Shown in pieces: positions 42,525 to 51,621 of a stretch of 64,000 nt of DNA. A program made the position numbers and the translations under genes. This DNA is from Noviherbaspirillum sp. L7-7A (GTDB lineage Bacteria; Pseudomonadota; Gammaproteobacteria; Burkholderiales; Burkholderiaceae_D): assembly GCF_019052805.1 (NCBI RefSeq), contig NZ_JAHQRJ010000001.1, positions 3,906,001-3,970,000 of the forward strand. Reading direction: 5' to 3'. The notes beneath the pieces were generated by a model that was given only the letters and a program-made list of their open reading frames with translations, was not told the origin of the DNA and made no database searches. Position 1 is the stretch's first letter. Every line of letters starts with the position of its first letter.

Positions 42525-45197
42525 ATGCGAACCGATACTTCCCAGGCAATCTATCGCAGCGACTATGCCGCGCCGAACTACCGTGTAGAAACCGTCGAAC
42601 TGGGCTTCGACCTCGATCCCAAGCTGACCCGGGTCGCGGCGCGCCTGACCATGACTCGCAATCCCGATGGCCGCGCCAACGACATCGTGCTCCATGGCGA
42701 CACGCTGGAACTGGTGGCGCTGCGCATGAACGGCAAGCTTCTGAACCGCCGCGCCTATCGCCTGAACGGCGGCGAACTGGTGATCCCCGGCGCGCCGGAC
42801 AATGTCACGCTGGAAATCGAGACCGCGCTGCATCCCGACGCCAATACCTCGCTGATGGGCCTGTATGTGTCCAACGGGAATTTCTTCACCCAGTGCGAAG
42901 CCGAGGGCTTCCGCAAGATCACCTACTTCCCCGACCGGCCGGATGTGATGGCGCGCTACACCGTGATGCTGCGCGCCGACAGGCAGAAGTATCCGGTGCT
43001 GCTGTCCAACGGCAACCTGATCGAGGAGGGCGACCTGGGCGACGGCCGCCATTACGCGCTGTGGGAAGACCCGTTCATGAAGCCGTCCTACCTGTTCGCC
43101 CTGGTGGCCGGCAACTTGGTCTGCCAGGAAGAGCGCTACACCCTGCAGTCAGGCCGCGAGGTGCTGCTGCAGGTCTGGGTGGAGGAGGGCAACCTCGACA
43201 AGACCCAGCATGCAATGGATTCGCTGAAGAACAGCATACGCTGGGACGAGGAGCGTTTTGGCCTGGAACTGGACCTGGACCGCTTCATGATCGTCGCCGT
43301 CGGCGACTTCAACATGGGCGCGATGGAAAACAAGGGCCTCAACATCTTCAACACCAAGTATGTGCTGGCCAATTCCCGCATCGCCACCGACGCCGATTAC
43401 GCCAACATCGAAGCCGTGGTCGGCCATGAGTACTTCCACAACTGGACCGGCAACCGCGTCACCTGCCGCGACTGGTTCCAGCTGTCGCTGAAGGAAGGCC
43501 TGACCGTGTTCCGCGACCAGGAGTTTTCCGCCGACATGGTGGGCACCGAGAGCGGCCGCGCGGTCAAGCGCATCGACGATGTGCGGGTGCTGCGCCAGGC
43601 CCAGTTCCCGGAAGATGCCGGCCCGATGGCGCACCCGGTGCGGCCCGACAGCTATGTCGAGATCAGCAACTTCTACACCGTCACCATCTACGAAAAGGGC
43701 AGCGAGGTGGTGCGCATGTACCAGACCCTGCTGGGCCGCGACGGCTTCAGGAAGGGCATGGACCTGTACTTTAAGCGCCATGACGGCCAGGCCGTGACCT
43801 GCGACGACTTCCGCGCCGCCATGGCCGATGCCAACGGCCGCAACCTCGACCAGTTCGAGCGCTGGTACAGCCAGGCCGGCACGCCGCGCGTGACGGTCAA
43901 GACCCGCTTCGACGAAGAGAGCCGCACCTACGACATCACGCTGAGCCAGTCCTGCCCGCCCACGCCCGGCCAGAAGACCAAGCTGCCGTTCCATATCCCG
44001 GTCAAGGTCGGCCTGCTGGATGCCATTGGCGCCGACCTGCCGCTGACGCTGGAAGGCGAGGATGTTGCCGACGCGCCCGCCACCCGGGTGCTGGAACTGA
44101 CCGAGGAAAGCCAGACCTTCCGCTTCGTCGGCGTGCCGGAAAAGCCGGTGCCTTCGCTGCTGCGCGACTTTTCCGCGCCGGTGGTGCTGGATTATGAATA
44201 CACCGACGAGGAACTGGCCTTCCTGATGGCCAATGACAGCGACCCGTTCAACCGCTGGGAAGCCGGCCAGCGCCTGGCCACCCGCCGGCTGCTGACCCTG
44301 ACCCGCATGGTGCAGAACCAGGAGCCGATGCGCGAATCCACCGCCAACCTGGAAACCTATGCGGCGGCGCTGCACAAGACCCTGGCCGACAGCACGCTGG
44401 ACCCGGCCTTCCGCGAACTGGTGCTGACCCTGCCCAGCGAAGGCGTGCTGGCCGAGCAGATGGAGGTGATCGATCCGCAGGCCATCCACACCGCCCGCCA
44501 GTTCATGCGCCGCCTGCTGGCGCGCACCCTGCGCAACGAGCTGGTGCAGTTGTACCAGCTGAGCCAGACGCCAGGCGAGTACAGCCCGGATGCGCTGTCG
44601 GCCGGCAAGCGCGGCCTGAAGAACGTCGCGCTGCAGTACCTGGCCGAACTGGACGACACCGACAGCCACGCCATGGCCCAGTCCCAGTACGACCAGGCCG
44701 GCAACATGACCGACCGCATCGCCGCGCTGGCCGCGCTGCAGAACAGCAGCGCGCCCGGCCGCAAGGATGCGCTGGAGCGCTTCTACACGGAATTCGAGGA
44801 CGAGCCGCTGGTGATCGACAAGTGGTTCTCGCTGCAGGCGATGGCGCCCGCCACCGATGTCAATGCGGTGCGCGCACTGATGAAGCACAAGGCCTTCAGC
44901 CTGAAGAACCCGAACCGGGCGCGCAGCCTGATCTTCAGCTTCTGCAACGGCAACCCGGCGCAGTTCCATGCCGCCGACGGCAGCGGCTACCTGTTCTGGT
45001 CCGAGCAGGTGATTGCACTGAACACCCTGAATCCGCAGGTCGCCGCCCGCCTGGCCCGCACCCTGGACCGCTGGCGCAAGTACGCGCCGGCGCTGCAGGA
45101 GCAGATGCAGGAAGCATTGCAGCGGGTTGCCGCCACGCCGCGCCTGTCCAAGGATGTCTTCGAGGTCATCAGCAAGGCACTCGCCGCCGATGAATGA
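42525..45197 (+). CDS. pepN: Aminopeptidase N (M1 family)
   Basis: Cytoplasmic zinc aminopeptidase, 890 residues, normal for PepN of proteobacteria (DUF3458 C-terminal domains present). GAMENKGLNIFN (about 265) binds the peptide N-terminus, HEYFHNWTGNRVTCRDWFQL (about 301) holds the two zinc His, and LKEGLTVFRDQEF the third zinc ligand Glu. The Tyr in FYTVTIYEKGSEVV supports catalysis. Peptide recycling. fbp follows 51 bp later on the same strand. Confidence 0.96.
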   Translation: MRTDTSQAIYRSDYAAPNYRVETVELGFDLDPKLTRVAARLTMTRNPDGRANDIVLHGDTLELVALRMNGKLLNRRAYRLNGGELVIPGAPDNVTLEIETALHPDANTSLMGLYVSNGNFFTQCEAEGFRKITYFPDRPDVMARYTVMLRADRQKYPVLLSNGNLIEEGDLGDGRHYALWEDPFMKPSYLFALVAGNLVCQEERYTLQSGREVLLQVWVEEGNLDKTQHAMDSLKNSIRWDEERFGLELDLDRFMIVAVGDFNMGAMENKGLNIFNTKYVLANSRIATDADYANIEAVVGHEYFHNWTGNRVTCRDWFQLSLKEGLTVFRDQEFSADMVGTESGRAVKRIDDVRVLRQAQFPEDAGPMAHPVRPDSYVEISNFYTVTIYEKGSEVVRMYQTLLGRDGFRKGMDLYFKRHDGQAVTCDDFRAAMADANGRNLDQFERWYSQAGTPRVTVKTRFDEESRTYDITLSQSCPPTPGQKTKLPFHIPVKVGLLDAIGADLPLTLEGEDVADAPATRVLELTEESQTFRFVGVPEKPVPSLLRDFSAPVVLDYEYTDEELAFLMANDSDPFNRWEAGQRLATRRLLTLTRMVQNQEPMRESTANLETYAAALHKTLADSTLDPAFRELVLTLPSEGVLAEQMEVIDPQAIHTARQFMRRLLARTLRNELVQLYQLSQTPGEYSPDALSAGKRGLKNVALQYLAELDDTDSHAMAQSQYDQAGNMTDRIAALAALQNSSAPGRKDALERFYTEFEDEPLVIDKWFSLQAMAPATDVNAVRALMKHKAFSLKNPNRARSLIFSFCNGNPAQFHAADGSGYLFWSEQVIALNTLNPQVAARLARTLDRWRKYAPALQEQMQEALQRVAATPRLSKDVFEVISKALAADE

Positions 45198-45202
45198 TCA
45201 AC

Positions 45203-45230
45203 AATTAACAATTAACGATTAACGATTAAA
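45203..45230 (+). repeat. Four tandem 7-mers in the pepN-fbp gap
   Basis: AATTAAC, AATTAAC, GATTAAC, GATTAAA in tandem (28 bp), AT-rich, ending 18 bp before the fbp start. In-phase A/T-rich units could bend DNA or act as a promoter UP-element. Confidence 0.7.
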
Positions 45231-45248
45231 GCCATCACGAAAGCCACT

Positions 45249-46259
45249 ATGAAACGTATCAGCCTGACCCAGCATCTCATCGAAGAGCAGCGCCTGCACA
45301 ACACCATTCCCGCCGAACTGCGGCTTCTGATCGAAGTCGTCGCGCGCGCCTGCAAGACCATCAGCCACGCGGTAGGCAAGGGCGCGCTGGGCGAGGTGCT
45401 GGGCACGAGCGACGCCGAGAGCGAAAACGTGCAGGGCGAGATCCAGAAGAAGCTGGACATCATTTCCAACGACATCCTGCTGCAGGCCAATGAATGGGGC
45501 GGCCACCTGGCGGCCATGGCTTCCGAGGAAATGGAAACCATCCACCCGATTCCCAACCGCTACCCGATGGGCGAGTACCTGCTGCTGTTCGACCCGCTCG
45601 ACGGCTCGTCCAACATCGACGTCAATGTCTCGATCGGCACCATCTTCTCGGTGCTGAAGGCGCCGCACGGCATGACGGTCCCGACCGAAGACGCCTTCCT
45701 GCAGCCCGGCAGCCAGCAGGTCGCCGCCGGCTATGCGGTCTACGGCCCGCAGACCGTGCTGGTGCTCACCACCGGCAACGGCGTGCAATCCTTCACGCTG
45801 GACCGCGAGATGGGTTCCTGGGTGATGACGCAGAAAGAGGCGAAGATTCCCGAAGATACCAGGGAATACGCAATCAATGCCTCCAATGCCCGTCACTGGT
45901 ATGAACCGGTCAAGCGCTATGTCGACGAAATGCAGGCCGGCAAGACCGGCCCGCGCGGCAAGGACTTCAACATGCGCTGGATCGCCTCGATGGTAGCGGA
46001 CGTGCACCGCATCCTGACCCGCGGCGGCATCTTCATGTACCCCGCCGATGCCCGCGACCTCGACAAGCCGGGCAAGCTGCGCCTGATGTACGAAGCCAAC
46101 CCGATGGCCTTCATCGTCGAACAGGCCGGCGGCGCCGCCACCGACGGCAAGCAGCGCATCCTCGACATCCAGCCCGAAAAGCTGCACCAGCGCGTGGCAG
46201 TGTTCCTGGGCTCGAAAAACGAGGTGGACCTGGTAACGTCCTACCACCGCGACGCCTGA
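45249..46259 (+). CDS. fbp: Fructose-1,6-bisphosphatase class I
   Basis: Hydrolyses fructose 1,6-bisphosphate in gluconeogenesis. 336 residues. Metal/substrate motif [20 protein letters not shown] begins near 114, [11 protein letters not shown]-like allosteric region [13 protein letters not shown] near 40, and [19 protein letters not shown] near the C-terminus. The Shine-Dalgarno is weak (CGAAAG). Follows pepN; a tRNA gene lies immediately downstream. Confidence 0.96.
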   Translation: MKRISLTQHLIEEQRLHNTIPAELRLLIEVVARACKTISHAVGKGALGEVLGTSDAESENVQGEIQKKLDIISNDILLQANEWGGHLAAMASEEMETIHPIPNRYPMGEYLLLFDPLDGSSNIDVNVSIGTIFSVLKAPHGMTVPTEDAFLQPGSQQVAAGYAVYGPQTVLVLTTGNGVQSFTLDREMGSWVMTQKEAKIPEDTREYAINASNARHWYEPVKRYVDEMQAGKTGPRGKDFNMRWIASMVADVHRILTRGGIFMYPADARDLDKPGKLRLMYEANPMAFIVEQAGGAATDGKQRILDIQPEKLHQRVAVFLGSKNEVDLVTSYHRDA

Positions 46260-46305
46260 TCCGCGCCGATCAAGATTGATGTGGCAAGTTGCGCGGATTT
46301 CTTGT

Positions 46306-46311
46306 TAGAAT
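46306..46311 (+). promoter_or_regulatory. -10 element of tRNA-Thr promoter
   Basis: TAGAAT within TTGTTAGAAT, ending 10 bp before the tRNA 5' end. The same ten bases form the -10 region of the tRNA-Arg gene at 51211-51220. No good -35 at standard spacing; a weak TGGCAA lies 18 bp upstream. Confidence 0.5.
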
Positions 46312-46321
46312 ACGCGTCTTC

Positions 46322-46397
<76 letters not shown>

Positions 46398-46403
46398 GGG
46401 ATT

Positions 46404-46436
46404 AAAGGGAGTTGGCCTGAAGCCAGCTCCCTTTTT
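46404..46436 (+). terminator. Intrinsic terminator after tRNA-Thr
   Basis: AAAGGGAGTTGGC (46404-46416), CTGAA loop, GCCAGCTCCCTTT (46422-46434), then TT: 13 bp stem with one G-U pair, ending in a T-run (TTTTT overall). Confidence 0.9.
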
Positions 46437-46974
46437 CGTTTCTGACCAGGTGGTCGGTAGCGGCCGGGTCTCGGTCACGCCAGGCCGAGCCCATCGTTGA
46501 CGATACCGGCGAAGCCTATATACTCCACCCGGTCCAGCCAGCCCGCAGCCGCAGAATTCACAGTGAACAAGCCCCGCATTCCCCTGAATGACGATGGTTC
46601 TTGCATGAGCCATGGGAAGCCGCGCCTGTCTGCTTTTGCCCTTGCCGCTGATTTTCCCATGCATTGCCTGGCTGCGCCTGCGGTGCCGGTGTCGGTGCCA
46701 CGGATCGGCAGCGCATCCTTGTCCGTCCGGGATCTTGCCTGCCTTTCCTGGGCTCGGTGAGCGCCTGACAACCCCCGGTTTTCCAGCCTCCCGAGCCTGC
46801 CCCGCTGCAACAGCTTGCCGCCTTGCCGGCGTTGCGACGACATTTGTCGCGCATCGCCGGCAAGCCCCACCTGACTGACTAAATTTCGTCCCGTGCAAGC
46901 CGCACAGGGAGTGCCGCCGCCAGTCAGTTCCCTTAATGCGTAATCAGGCTTAATGCCTGCCAGGAGTGCCAACC
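46437..46974. other. Intergenic region between tRNA-Thr and rnk
   Basis: 538 bp. I see no supported gene; open frames on both strands have Pro/Ser/Arg- or Cys-rich low-complexity composition and no start signal. The last 60 bp contain the rnk leader with an imperfect TAATCAGGC...GCCTG inverted repeat. Confidence 0.4.
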
Positions 46975-47379
46975 ATGAAACCATCCATCACCGTATCGTC
47001 GCAGGACCTTGAACGTATCGAGGCCTTGCTCGACACCCTGCCGCCGGATTCCCCGGCTGCGCAATCCCTGCGCGAAGAACTCGACCGGGCCGACATCCTG
47101 CCGCCGCAGGAGGTGCCGCCATCCGTGGTGACGATGCGCTCGACGGTGCGATTCCAGATCGACGAGTCGCCGGAAACCTTTTGCCTGACCCTGTCCTATC
47201 CCAGGGAAATGCCGGATGTGCCCGATGGCATTTCCCTCCTTACCCCGATCGGCACAGCGCTGCTGGGTTTGACGGTGGGCGACAGCATGGATTGGCCGCG
47301 GCCGGACGGTCAGCTGGTAAGGGTCAGGATCGTCGAGGTGCTCTACCAGCCCGAGCGCGCGGGTGATTTCTCCCGGTAG
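46975..47379 (+). CDS. rnk: Nucleoside diphosphate kinase regulator Rnk
   Basis: 134 residues, GreA/GreB-like C-terminal domain without a full coiled coil. ITVSSQDLERIEALLDT at the start, LREELDRADILPPQEVPPSV, FCLTLSYPREM, ISLLTPIGTALLGLTVGDSM then DWPRPDG are typical of Rnk, which binds RNA polymerase and competes with Gre factors. AGGAG stands 8 bp upstream of the ATG at 46975. Single gene. Confidence 0.93.
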   Translation: MKPSITVSSQDLERIEALLDTLPPDSPAAQSLREELDRADILPPQEVPPSVVTMRSTVRFQIDESPETFCLTLSYPREMPDVPDGISLLTPIGTALLGLTVGDSMDWPRPDGQLVRVRIVEVLYQPERAGDFSR

Positions 47380-47406
47380 GAAGCCTGCCGCTGCATTGTG
47401 CGTATC

Positions 47407-48846
47407 TCAGGCCATGCCGCGTTCCCCATGCGGCATGGCGCGGGCGCCAGCCATCCTCACCCGGCGTTCCCGCAGCATGTCCGCCGCCGCCATCACGCCG
47501 CCCAGCAGCCCCGCGAACACGGTCCAGATCACATAGCGATAGTCCGCTGCCGTCGCCAGGAAAAACAGCGACGCCATATTGGCGATGCCGCTCAGGGCGA
47601 CTGTGGCGGCCAGCAGGTTCTCATCCCGGTTGCCGCGTGCGCCATGCAAGCGCTGCCAGGCCAGCGCCAGCGTGGCGATGCATAGCAGCAGATAAAGCCA
47701 GGGCTTGTAGAAGAGGGTTGCGGCCAGGCGGTCGAAGGCGCGGAAAAAGCTGCCGGCGCGCTGCTCGCTGATGTGGTTGAAGCGAAAACCAAACTCGTTG
47801 TCGTCGATGCCCGGATGGTAGGGGTAATAAATTTTGGGAACGCCGATGCCCAGCATGGTCAGGAACAGGTGGCCGCGGTGCTTGAGATAGATGGCGGGAT
47901 TGGCTGCTACCACCTTGGCCCAGTCGGGCAGCAGGCGGCTCTGGAATGGCTCCGGCGGGAAAGGCCAGACGACGGCCCAGTAAGGATAATTGGTGTCCGG
48001 CACGCGTACCCGCGTCAGGTCCTGCAGCAGCGGGCCGCCGCTCACCCGCGGAATGTAGGGCGGTATCACGTCCTCGCCGCGCGCCAGCGAGATCTCGGCC
48101 AGGTCCCATACCAGCAGGGTGCCCAGGCCATTGCTCTTCTCGGCATTCGCATTGAGCGCGGCAATGCCCTGAAAGTAAGCCAGGCTCAGCGCCGCCACGA
48201 CAAGCAGGGCCGCGCCGGCCTTCTTCAACGCCGGCAGTCGCGAGCGCGTCACCATCGAATAAGCAAGAAAGCCCATCAGGAACACGCCGGGAATGAAGCC
48301 GTTAATTCTGACGGCAATGGCATAGAACAGCGCCAGCGCGGCAAGCAGCAGCCAGCCCCAGTGCCGATGGCGCAGATAGCCCAGCAGGGCCGCGCAGGCC
48401 AGCGCCAGCATGCACATCATGCCGACATCCTTCCAGATGTGCAGCGAGGTAATCACCAGCGGCGGGCAGAAGCCAATCGCCAGCAGCAGCGCGATGCGCC
48501 AGGCCAGGCGGCGCGCCACCAGCAGCGCAAACAGCGCCACGGTGAGCCAGTAGAGGATCTGGTGAAACAGCAGCATGGCGCCGGTGTTGTCGCTGGCGCT
48601 GGCAAAGAAGCGCCACAGCATCACCATGATGACCGGGTGCGCATCGTTGAGCGTGGCCAGTCCCTTTGCCTGCCGGTACTGGTACAGGGTGTCGAAGGAC
48701 ATGAAGCCCGGGGAAAATACATAGGCCAGGGCCAGCGCGCAGGCCAGTGCGATCAGGCAGGCCAGCCCGGCGCTTCTGGCATTGCCGCGTGGGCTGGCGG
48801 CTTCTCGGAGATGTGCATCCATAGGTCGGTAAGGGTTGGAGAGCAT
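47407..48846 (-). CDS. Polytopic membrane protein, possible GT-C-type glycosyltransferase
   Basis: 479 residues from the ATG at 48846 (or 471 from 48822); about eleven to twelve hydrophobic helices. The first periplasmic loop has SPGFMSFDTLYQYRQAKGLA then TLNDAHPVIM, with acidic residues placed as in GT-C-fold glycosyltransferases and DUF6020-like membrane proteins, and KIYYPYHPGIDDNEFGF forms a second loop. No named family is certain. It follows a DUF2142 protein by 35 bp in the same direction, so both may serve surface glycan transfer. No Shine-Dalgarno decides the start. Confidence 0.7.
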   Translation of the reverse strand: MLSNPYRPMDAHLREAASPRGNARSAGLACLIALACALALAYVFSPGFMSFDTLYQYRQAKGLATLNDAHPVIMVMLWRFFASASDNTGAMLLFHQILYWLTVALFALLVARRLAWRIALLLAIGFCPPLVITSLHIWKDVGMMCMLALACAALLGYLRHRHWGWLLLAALALFYAIAVRINGFIPGVFLMGFLAYSMVTRSRLPALKKAGAALLVVAALSLAYFQGIAALNANAEKSNGLGTLLVWDLAEISLARGEDVIPPYIPRVSGGPLLQDLTRVRVPDTNYPYWAVVWPFPPEPFQSRLLPDWAKVVAANPAIYLKHRGHLFLTMLGIGVPKIYYPYHPGIDDNEFGFRFNHISEQRAGSFFRAFDRLAATLFYKPWLYLLLCIATLALAWQRLHGARGNRDENLLAATVALSGIANMASLFFLATAADYRYVIWTVFAGLLGGVMAAADMLRERRVRMAGARAMPHGERGMA

Positions 48847-48881
48847 GGGTGCCAGGGCAGGTCGGGGCCGCCCTGACGGGG

Positions 48882-50282
48882 TCAGATGGCGAAATAGCGG
48901 TAGATCAGTTCCTGCGGCAGGACGATGGACAGCATCAGCAGATAGAGATAGAGCAGCGACAACCCGATGATCCTGCGATTGCCCGACACCAGCGTGGCCT
49001 GGCCCTTGAGCGCATAGGCAAGCAGGATGCAGGGCACCAGGAAATACCTGCCCTGGACGCCTTCGATCAATGCGGCGGGATGCTTGCTCCAGGTAACCAG
49101 CAGCAGGAAGAACACCAGCAGCAGCGAGGCGCCGGCGCAGGCCAGCAGGCAGATGCGCACCCGCCAGTCCTGGCGCAGCGTGGACCACTGCACCGACAGC
49201 GCGGCCATCGCGGCGCAGAACAGCAGGGAGAGGTTGTAGAACCAGTCCTGGAACTGCAGGTCGAGCCAGCCCAGCTTGCCGATAAAGGTCTGCTGATAGA
49301 CCTGTCTGGTCTCGCTATCCATCAGGGTAGCCCACAGCACGGAAGGAAAGGCCAGCGGCTTGCTGAGGTAATAACTGATGACTTCGCCCAGCGAGCTGCT
49401 GCGCGCCACCCGCAGGTCTATCGTGTAGCGCATGGCGATGAACAGCCATGCCAGCGCCACCACTGTCAGGCCGGCACACAAGGCGAGGTCGAGCGCGCGC
49501 CTGCGGTAAAAGTAGATCACGAGCGGCAGTGCCAGAAGCGGCAGCAGATGGGTGCGGCTGTTGACCAGCAGCAGCAGCGCAATCCCGAGCAGCCAGGACA
49601 TCCACTTTGGAAAAGCCATGCTGCGGTCGCAGGCCCGCATGAACAGCGAGAGGCACAGGATCGCCAGCGCCGTAGTGGTGCCGTCCAGCGTGGCCGACAC
49701 CATCTGGAACACCGTCATCGGCAAGGCCAGCAGGGCCAGCGCCAGGAAGTTGGTCGGGTAGATCCGCGCGGCGAAGAACAGCAGGCCCAGCGTGGCGCTG
49801 AGTGCCAGCAGCCGCGCCAGGCGATAGGACAGGTCCACCGACAGATCAAGCGCCTGCCCGATCAGCAGGCCTGCAGCCTGCGGCAGATAGACCAGCGGGA
49901 AGTAATAACCGGTGCCGGGCGCGATCGAAAAGTTGGCCGTGTGCTGCCAGCGCGACTGCCTGGCATGCTCTATGGTCTCGCGCGCCACCGTGTGCTTTTC
50001 CTCGAACGGCAGATGGGTGAAGCCATCCATGTACTGCAGCAGGCCCTTGTCGATATAGCCGCCTGAACTGGTGTTGGGCGGGCTGACCAGCGTCAACTGC
50101 CCCTTCGACAGCAGGTAGGCGCGCTTGATATGGTCGAATTCATCCGGCGACTGGAATGGCGGAATGATCGACGACAGCATGGTGCCGATGAAGATCAGGC
50201 AGGCGATCAGCTGCGTTCTTCGGTTCAGAAGACGGATGCTCCTTGTTCGGATGGAATGGAATGTGGCGATATGTGTATTCAT
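48882..50282 (-). CDS. DUF2142-family membrane protein
   Basis: 466 residues, about twelve helices. IPPFQSPDEFDHIKRAYLLS near the N-terminus and the late EGVQGRYFLVPCILLAY are the signature ends of DUF2142 proteins, which are suspected glycosyltransferases for surface polysaccharides. The Asp-Glu pair DEF in loop 1 fits a GT-C metal site. The start at 50282 follows the family N-terminus; no ribosome site is visible. Probably in one operon with the following membrane protein. Confidence 0.8.
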   Translation of the reverse strand: MNTHIATFHSIRTRSIRLLNRRTQLIACLIFIGTMLSSIIPPFQSPDEFDHIKRAYLLSKGQLTLVSPPNTSSGGYIDKGLLQYMDGFTHLPFEEKHTVARETIEHARQSRWQHTANFSIAPGTGYYFPLVYLPQAAGLLIGQALDLSVDLSYRLARLLALSATLGLLFFAARIYPTNFLALALLALPMTVFQMVSATLDGTTTALAILCLSLFMRACDRSMAFPKWMSWLLGIALLLLVNSRTHLLPLLALPLVIYFYRRRALDLALCAGLTVVALAWLFIAMRYTIDLRVARSSSLGEVISYYLSKPLAFPSVLWATLMDSETRQVYQQTFIGKLGWLDLQFQDWFYNLSLLFCAAMAALSVQWSTLRQDWRVRICLLACAGASLLLVFFLLLVTWSKHPAALIEGVQGRYFLVPCILLAYALKGQATLVSGNRRIIGLSLLYLYLLMLSIVLPQELIYRYFAI

Positions 50283-50621
50283 GTTGTCGTTGTCAAGCGC
50301 GAATGCCAGGCATTGCCTGCCGGGCATTCGCCACAGCCATGCAAGCGGCTGGCGACGAAGCGCTTTTACCGGCGCCTATCCGCGCAGGCCTGAGTGCGGC
50401 AATAACTGTTCGCCAGAGACCAGCCGGGGACAGCCATTGCACTTGTCAGTGTTTACAGGACTTATGCGGTGTCAATCCGGCTGTCGCCTTGCCAGGCGAA
50501 CATGGCAGTCTGACAAGGCGTCCCTGTTTTAGTTGCTGCAGCGCGCACCGGAGAAGATTGCGCTCAACAGTTGGATGATTGACTTTGGCCGCCGCGGGGA
50601 GGAAATGGTACACGAAGCGAC
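50283..50621. other. Intergenic region upstream of the DUF2142 gene
   Basis: 339 bp with no gene or repeat that I can support. It contains the leader and promoter of the DUF2142 gene and the tail of the Nudix transcript. Confidence 0.4.
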
Positions 50622-51068
50622 CTACCAGTCCAGTGACAGCAACCGCTGCGCCATGCGCGGCCAGCACAGGCTGCGGACCTGATCGCGGTCGGCCCAGCAA
50701 AAGCCGTCCACTTCGGGCGTGGCCTTGCCGGTAACGTGATGCGGGAAGTGGCTGGTGCAGCAGAGATGGTCGAGGCAGTCGAGCGTGTCCGGGGCGCGGA
50801 CCCGGTAGAGATGCAGCCGCTTGTCGGGCCGGTAGTCAAAGCTGCCGAGATCCTCGAAGGCGCCGCTGTCGAAGGCCAGGCCGGCTTCCTCGAGCAGTTC
50901 GCGCATGGCCGCCTGCAGCGTGGATTCGCCGGGGTCCTGCATTCCCTTGGGAATGTCCCAGTTGCGGGTGCCGGTGACATGGCAGAGCAGGACCTGGCCG
51001 CGCTGGTTGATGACCAGCGTGCCGCAGGAGGTGGAAATTGGTTTGCTGGAAGCGGACCTGGGAGGCAT
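50622..51068 (-). CDS. Nudix hydrolase
   Basis: 148 residues from the ATG at 51068. CGTLVINQRGQVLLCHVTG and NWDIPKGMQDPGE are followed by the Nudix box GESTLQAAMRELLEEAGL (GX5EX7REUXEEXGU). It cleaves a nucleoside diphosphate linked to another group; the substrate is open. An upstream extension to 51137 is possible but reads as non-coding. No clear Shine-Dalgarno. Single gene. Confidence 0.85.
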   Translation of the reverse strand: MPPRSASSKPISTSCGTLVINQRGQVLLCHVTGTRNWDIPKGMQDPGESTLQAAMRELLEEAGLAFDSGAFEDLGSFDYRPDKRLHLYRVRAPDTLDCLDHLCCTSHFPHHVTGKATPEVDGFCWADRDQVRSLCWPRMAQRLLSLDW

Positions 51069-51191
51069 GGTGTCGATGGCAACGATAGGAGTGGAATGGC
51101 CTGGCGTTACTATAGGCAGACGGCGGCCGGTCTGCATGGTTTTGTGATGTGGCAGACATGACTTACCTCGGCACAAAAATTTCCCTGGGCA

Positions 51192-51220
51192 TTGCCGATC
51201 GTGAAAACCTTTGTTAGAAT
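51192..51220 (+). promoter_or_regulatory. Promoter of tRNA-Arg
   Basis: TTGCCG (51192-51197), 17 bp spacer, TAGAAT (51215-51220), about 110 bp upstream of the tRNA. The -10 region TTGTTAGAAT is identical to that of tRNA-Thr. Confidence 0.6.
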
Positions 51221-51329
51221 CCCGGCTCCTGACGACGAAGAGCAGTTAGCGAGTCGCAGAAACAGTCATTTTTGATGGCCTTGCCGTCAAGACCGGACAA
51301 ACCGTTTTAAAAAGACGGTGCATTACCAA

Positions 51330-51406
51330 GCGGCTGTAGCTCAGCTGGATAGAGTACTTGGCTACGAACCAAGGGGTCGTGGGTTCGATTCCTGCCAGCC
51401 GCACCA
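51330..51406 (+). tRNA. tRNA-Arg (anticodon ACG)
   Basis: 77 nt with an encoded CCA. Acceptor GCGGCTG/CAGCCGC, discriminator A, D-arm GCTC...GAGT, anticodon stem-loop TTGG-CTACGAA-CCAA with anticodon ACG, T-arm with GGTTCGATTCC. The adenosine of ACG is normally converted to inosine and reads CGU, CGC and CGA. Confidence 0.97.
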
Positions 51407-51410
51407 ATTT

Positions 51411-51441
51411 AAGGGCCAGATCGAAAGATCTGGCCCTTTTT
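51411..51441 (+). terminator. Intrinsic terminator after tRNA-Arg
   Basis: AAGGGCCAGATC (51411-51422), GAAA tetraloop, GATCTGGCCCTT (51427-51438), T-run: perfect 12 bp stem. Confidence 0.92.
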
Positions 51442-51621
51442 CTTCTCATGCTTCCCCGCACATCTCCGCCTTCCTGTCAGTTGCCGTGTTGGAGGTGCCT
51501 CAATAAAGGATGTGCGCTGTCGTACTGATGCTCTGCCGTAGCGGATTTAAGATAGGGTTTTCAAACACATCCTGCGGCACGCTGCCTTGAGCAAACTCTC
51601 GCGCCCTGTGCCGCCACCATC

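Noticed and set aside
46475-46984. 169-codon frame upstream of rnk
   Set aside because: Overlaps the rnk start on the opposite strand; low-complexity Arg/Ser/Gly composition and no start signal.
51246-51506. Short frames overlapping tRNA-Arg on both strands
   Set aside because: They are translations of the tRNA and its flanks.
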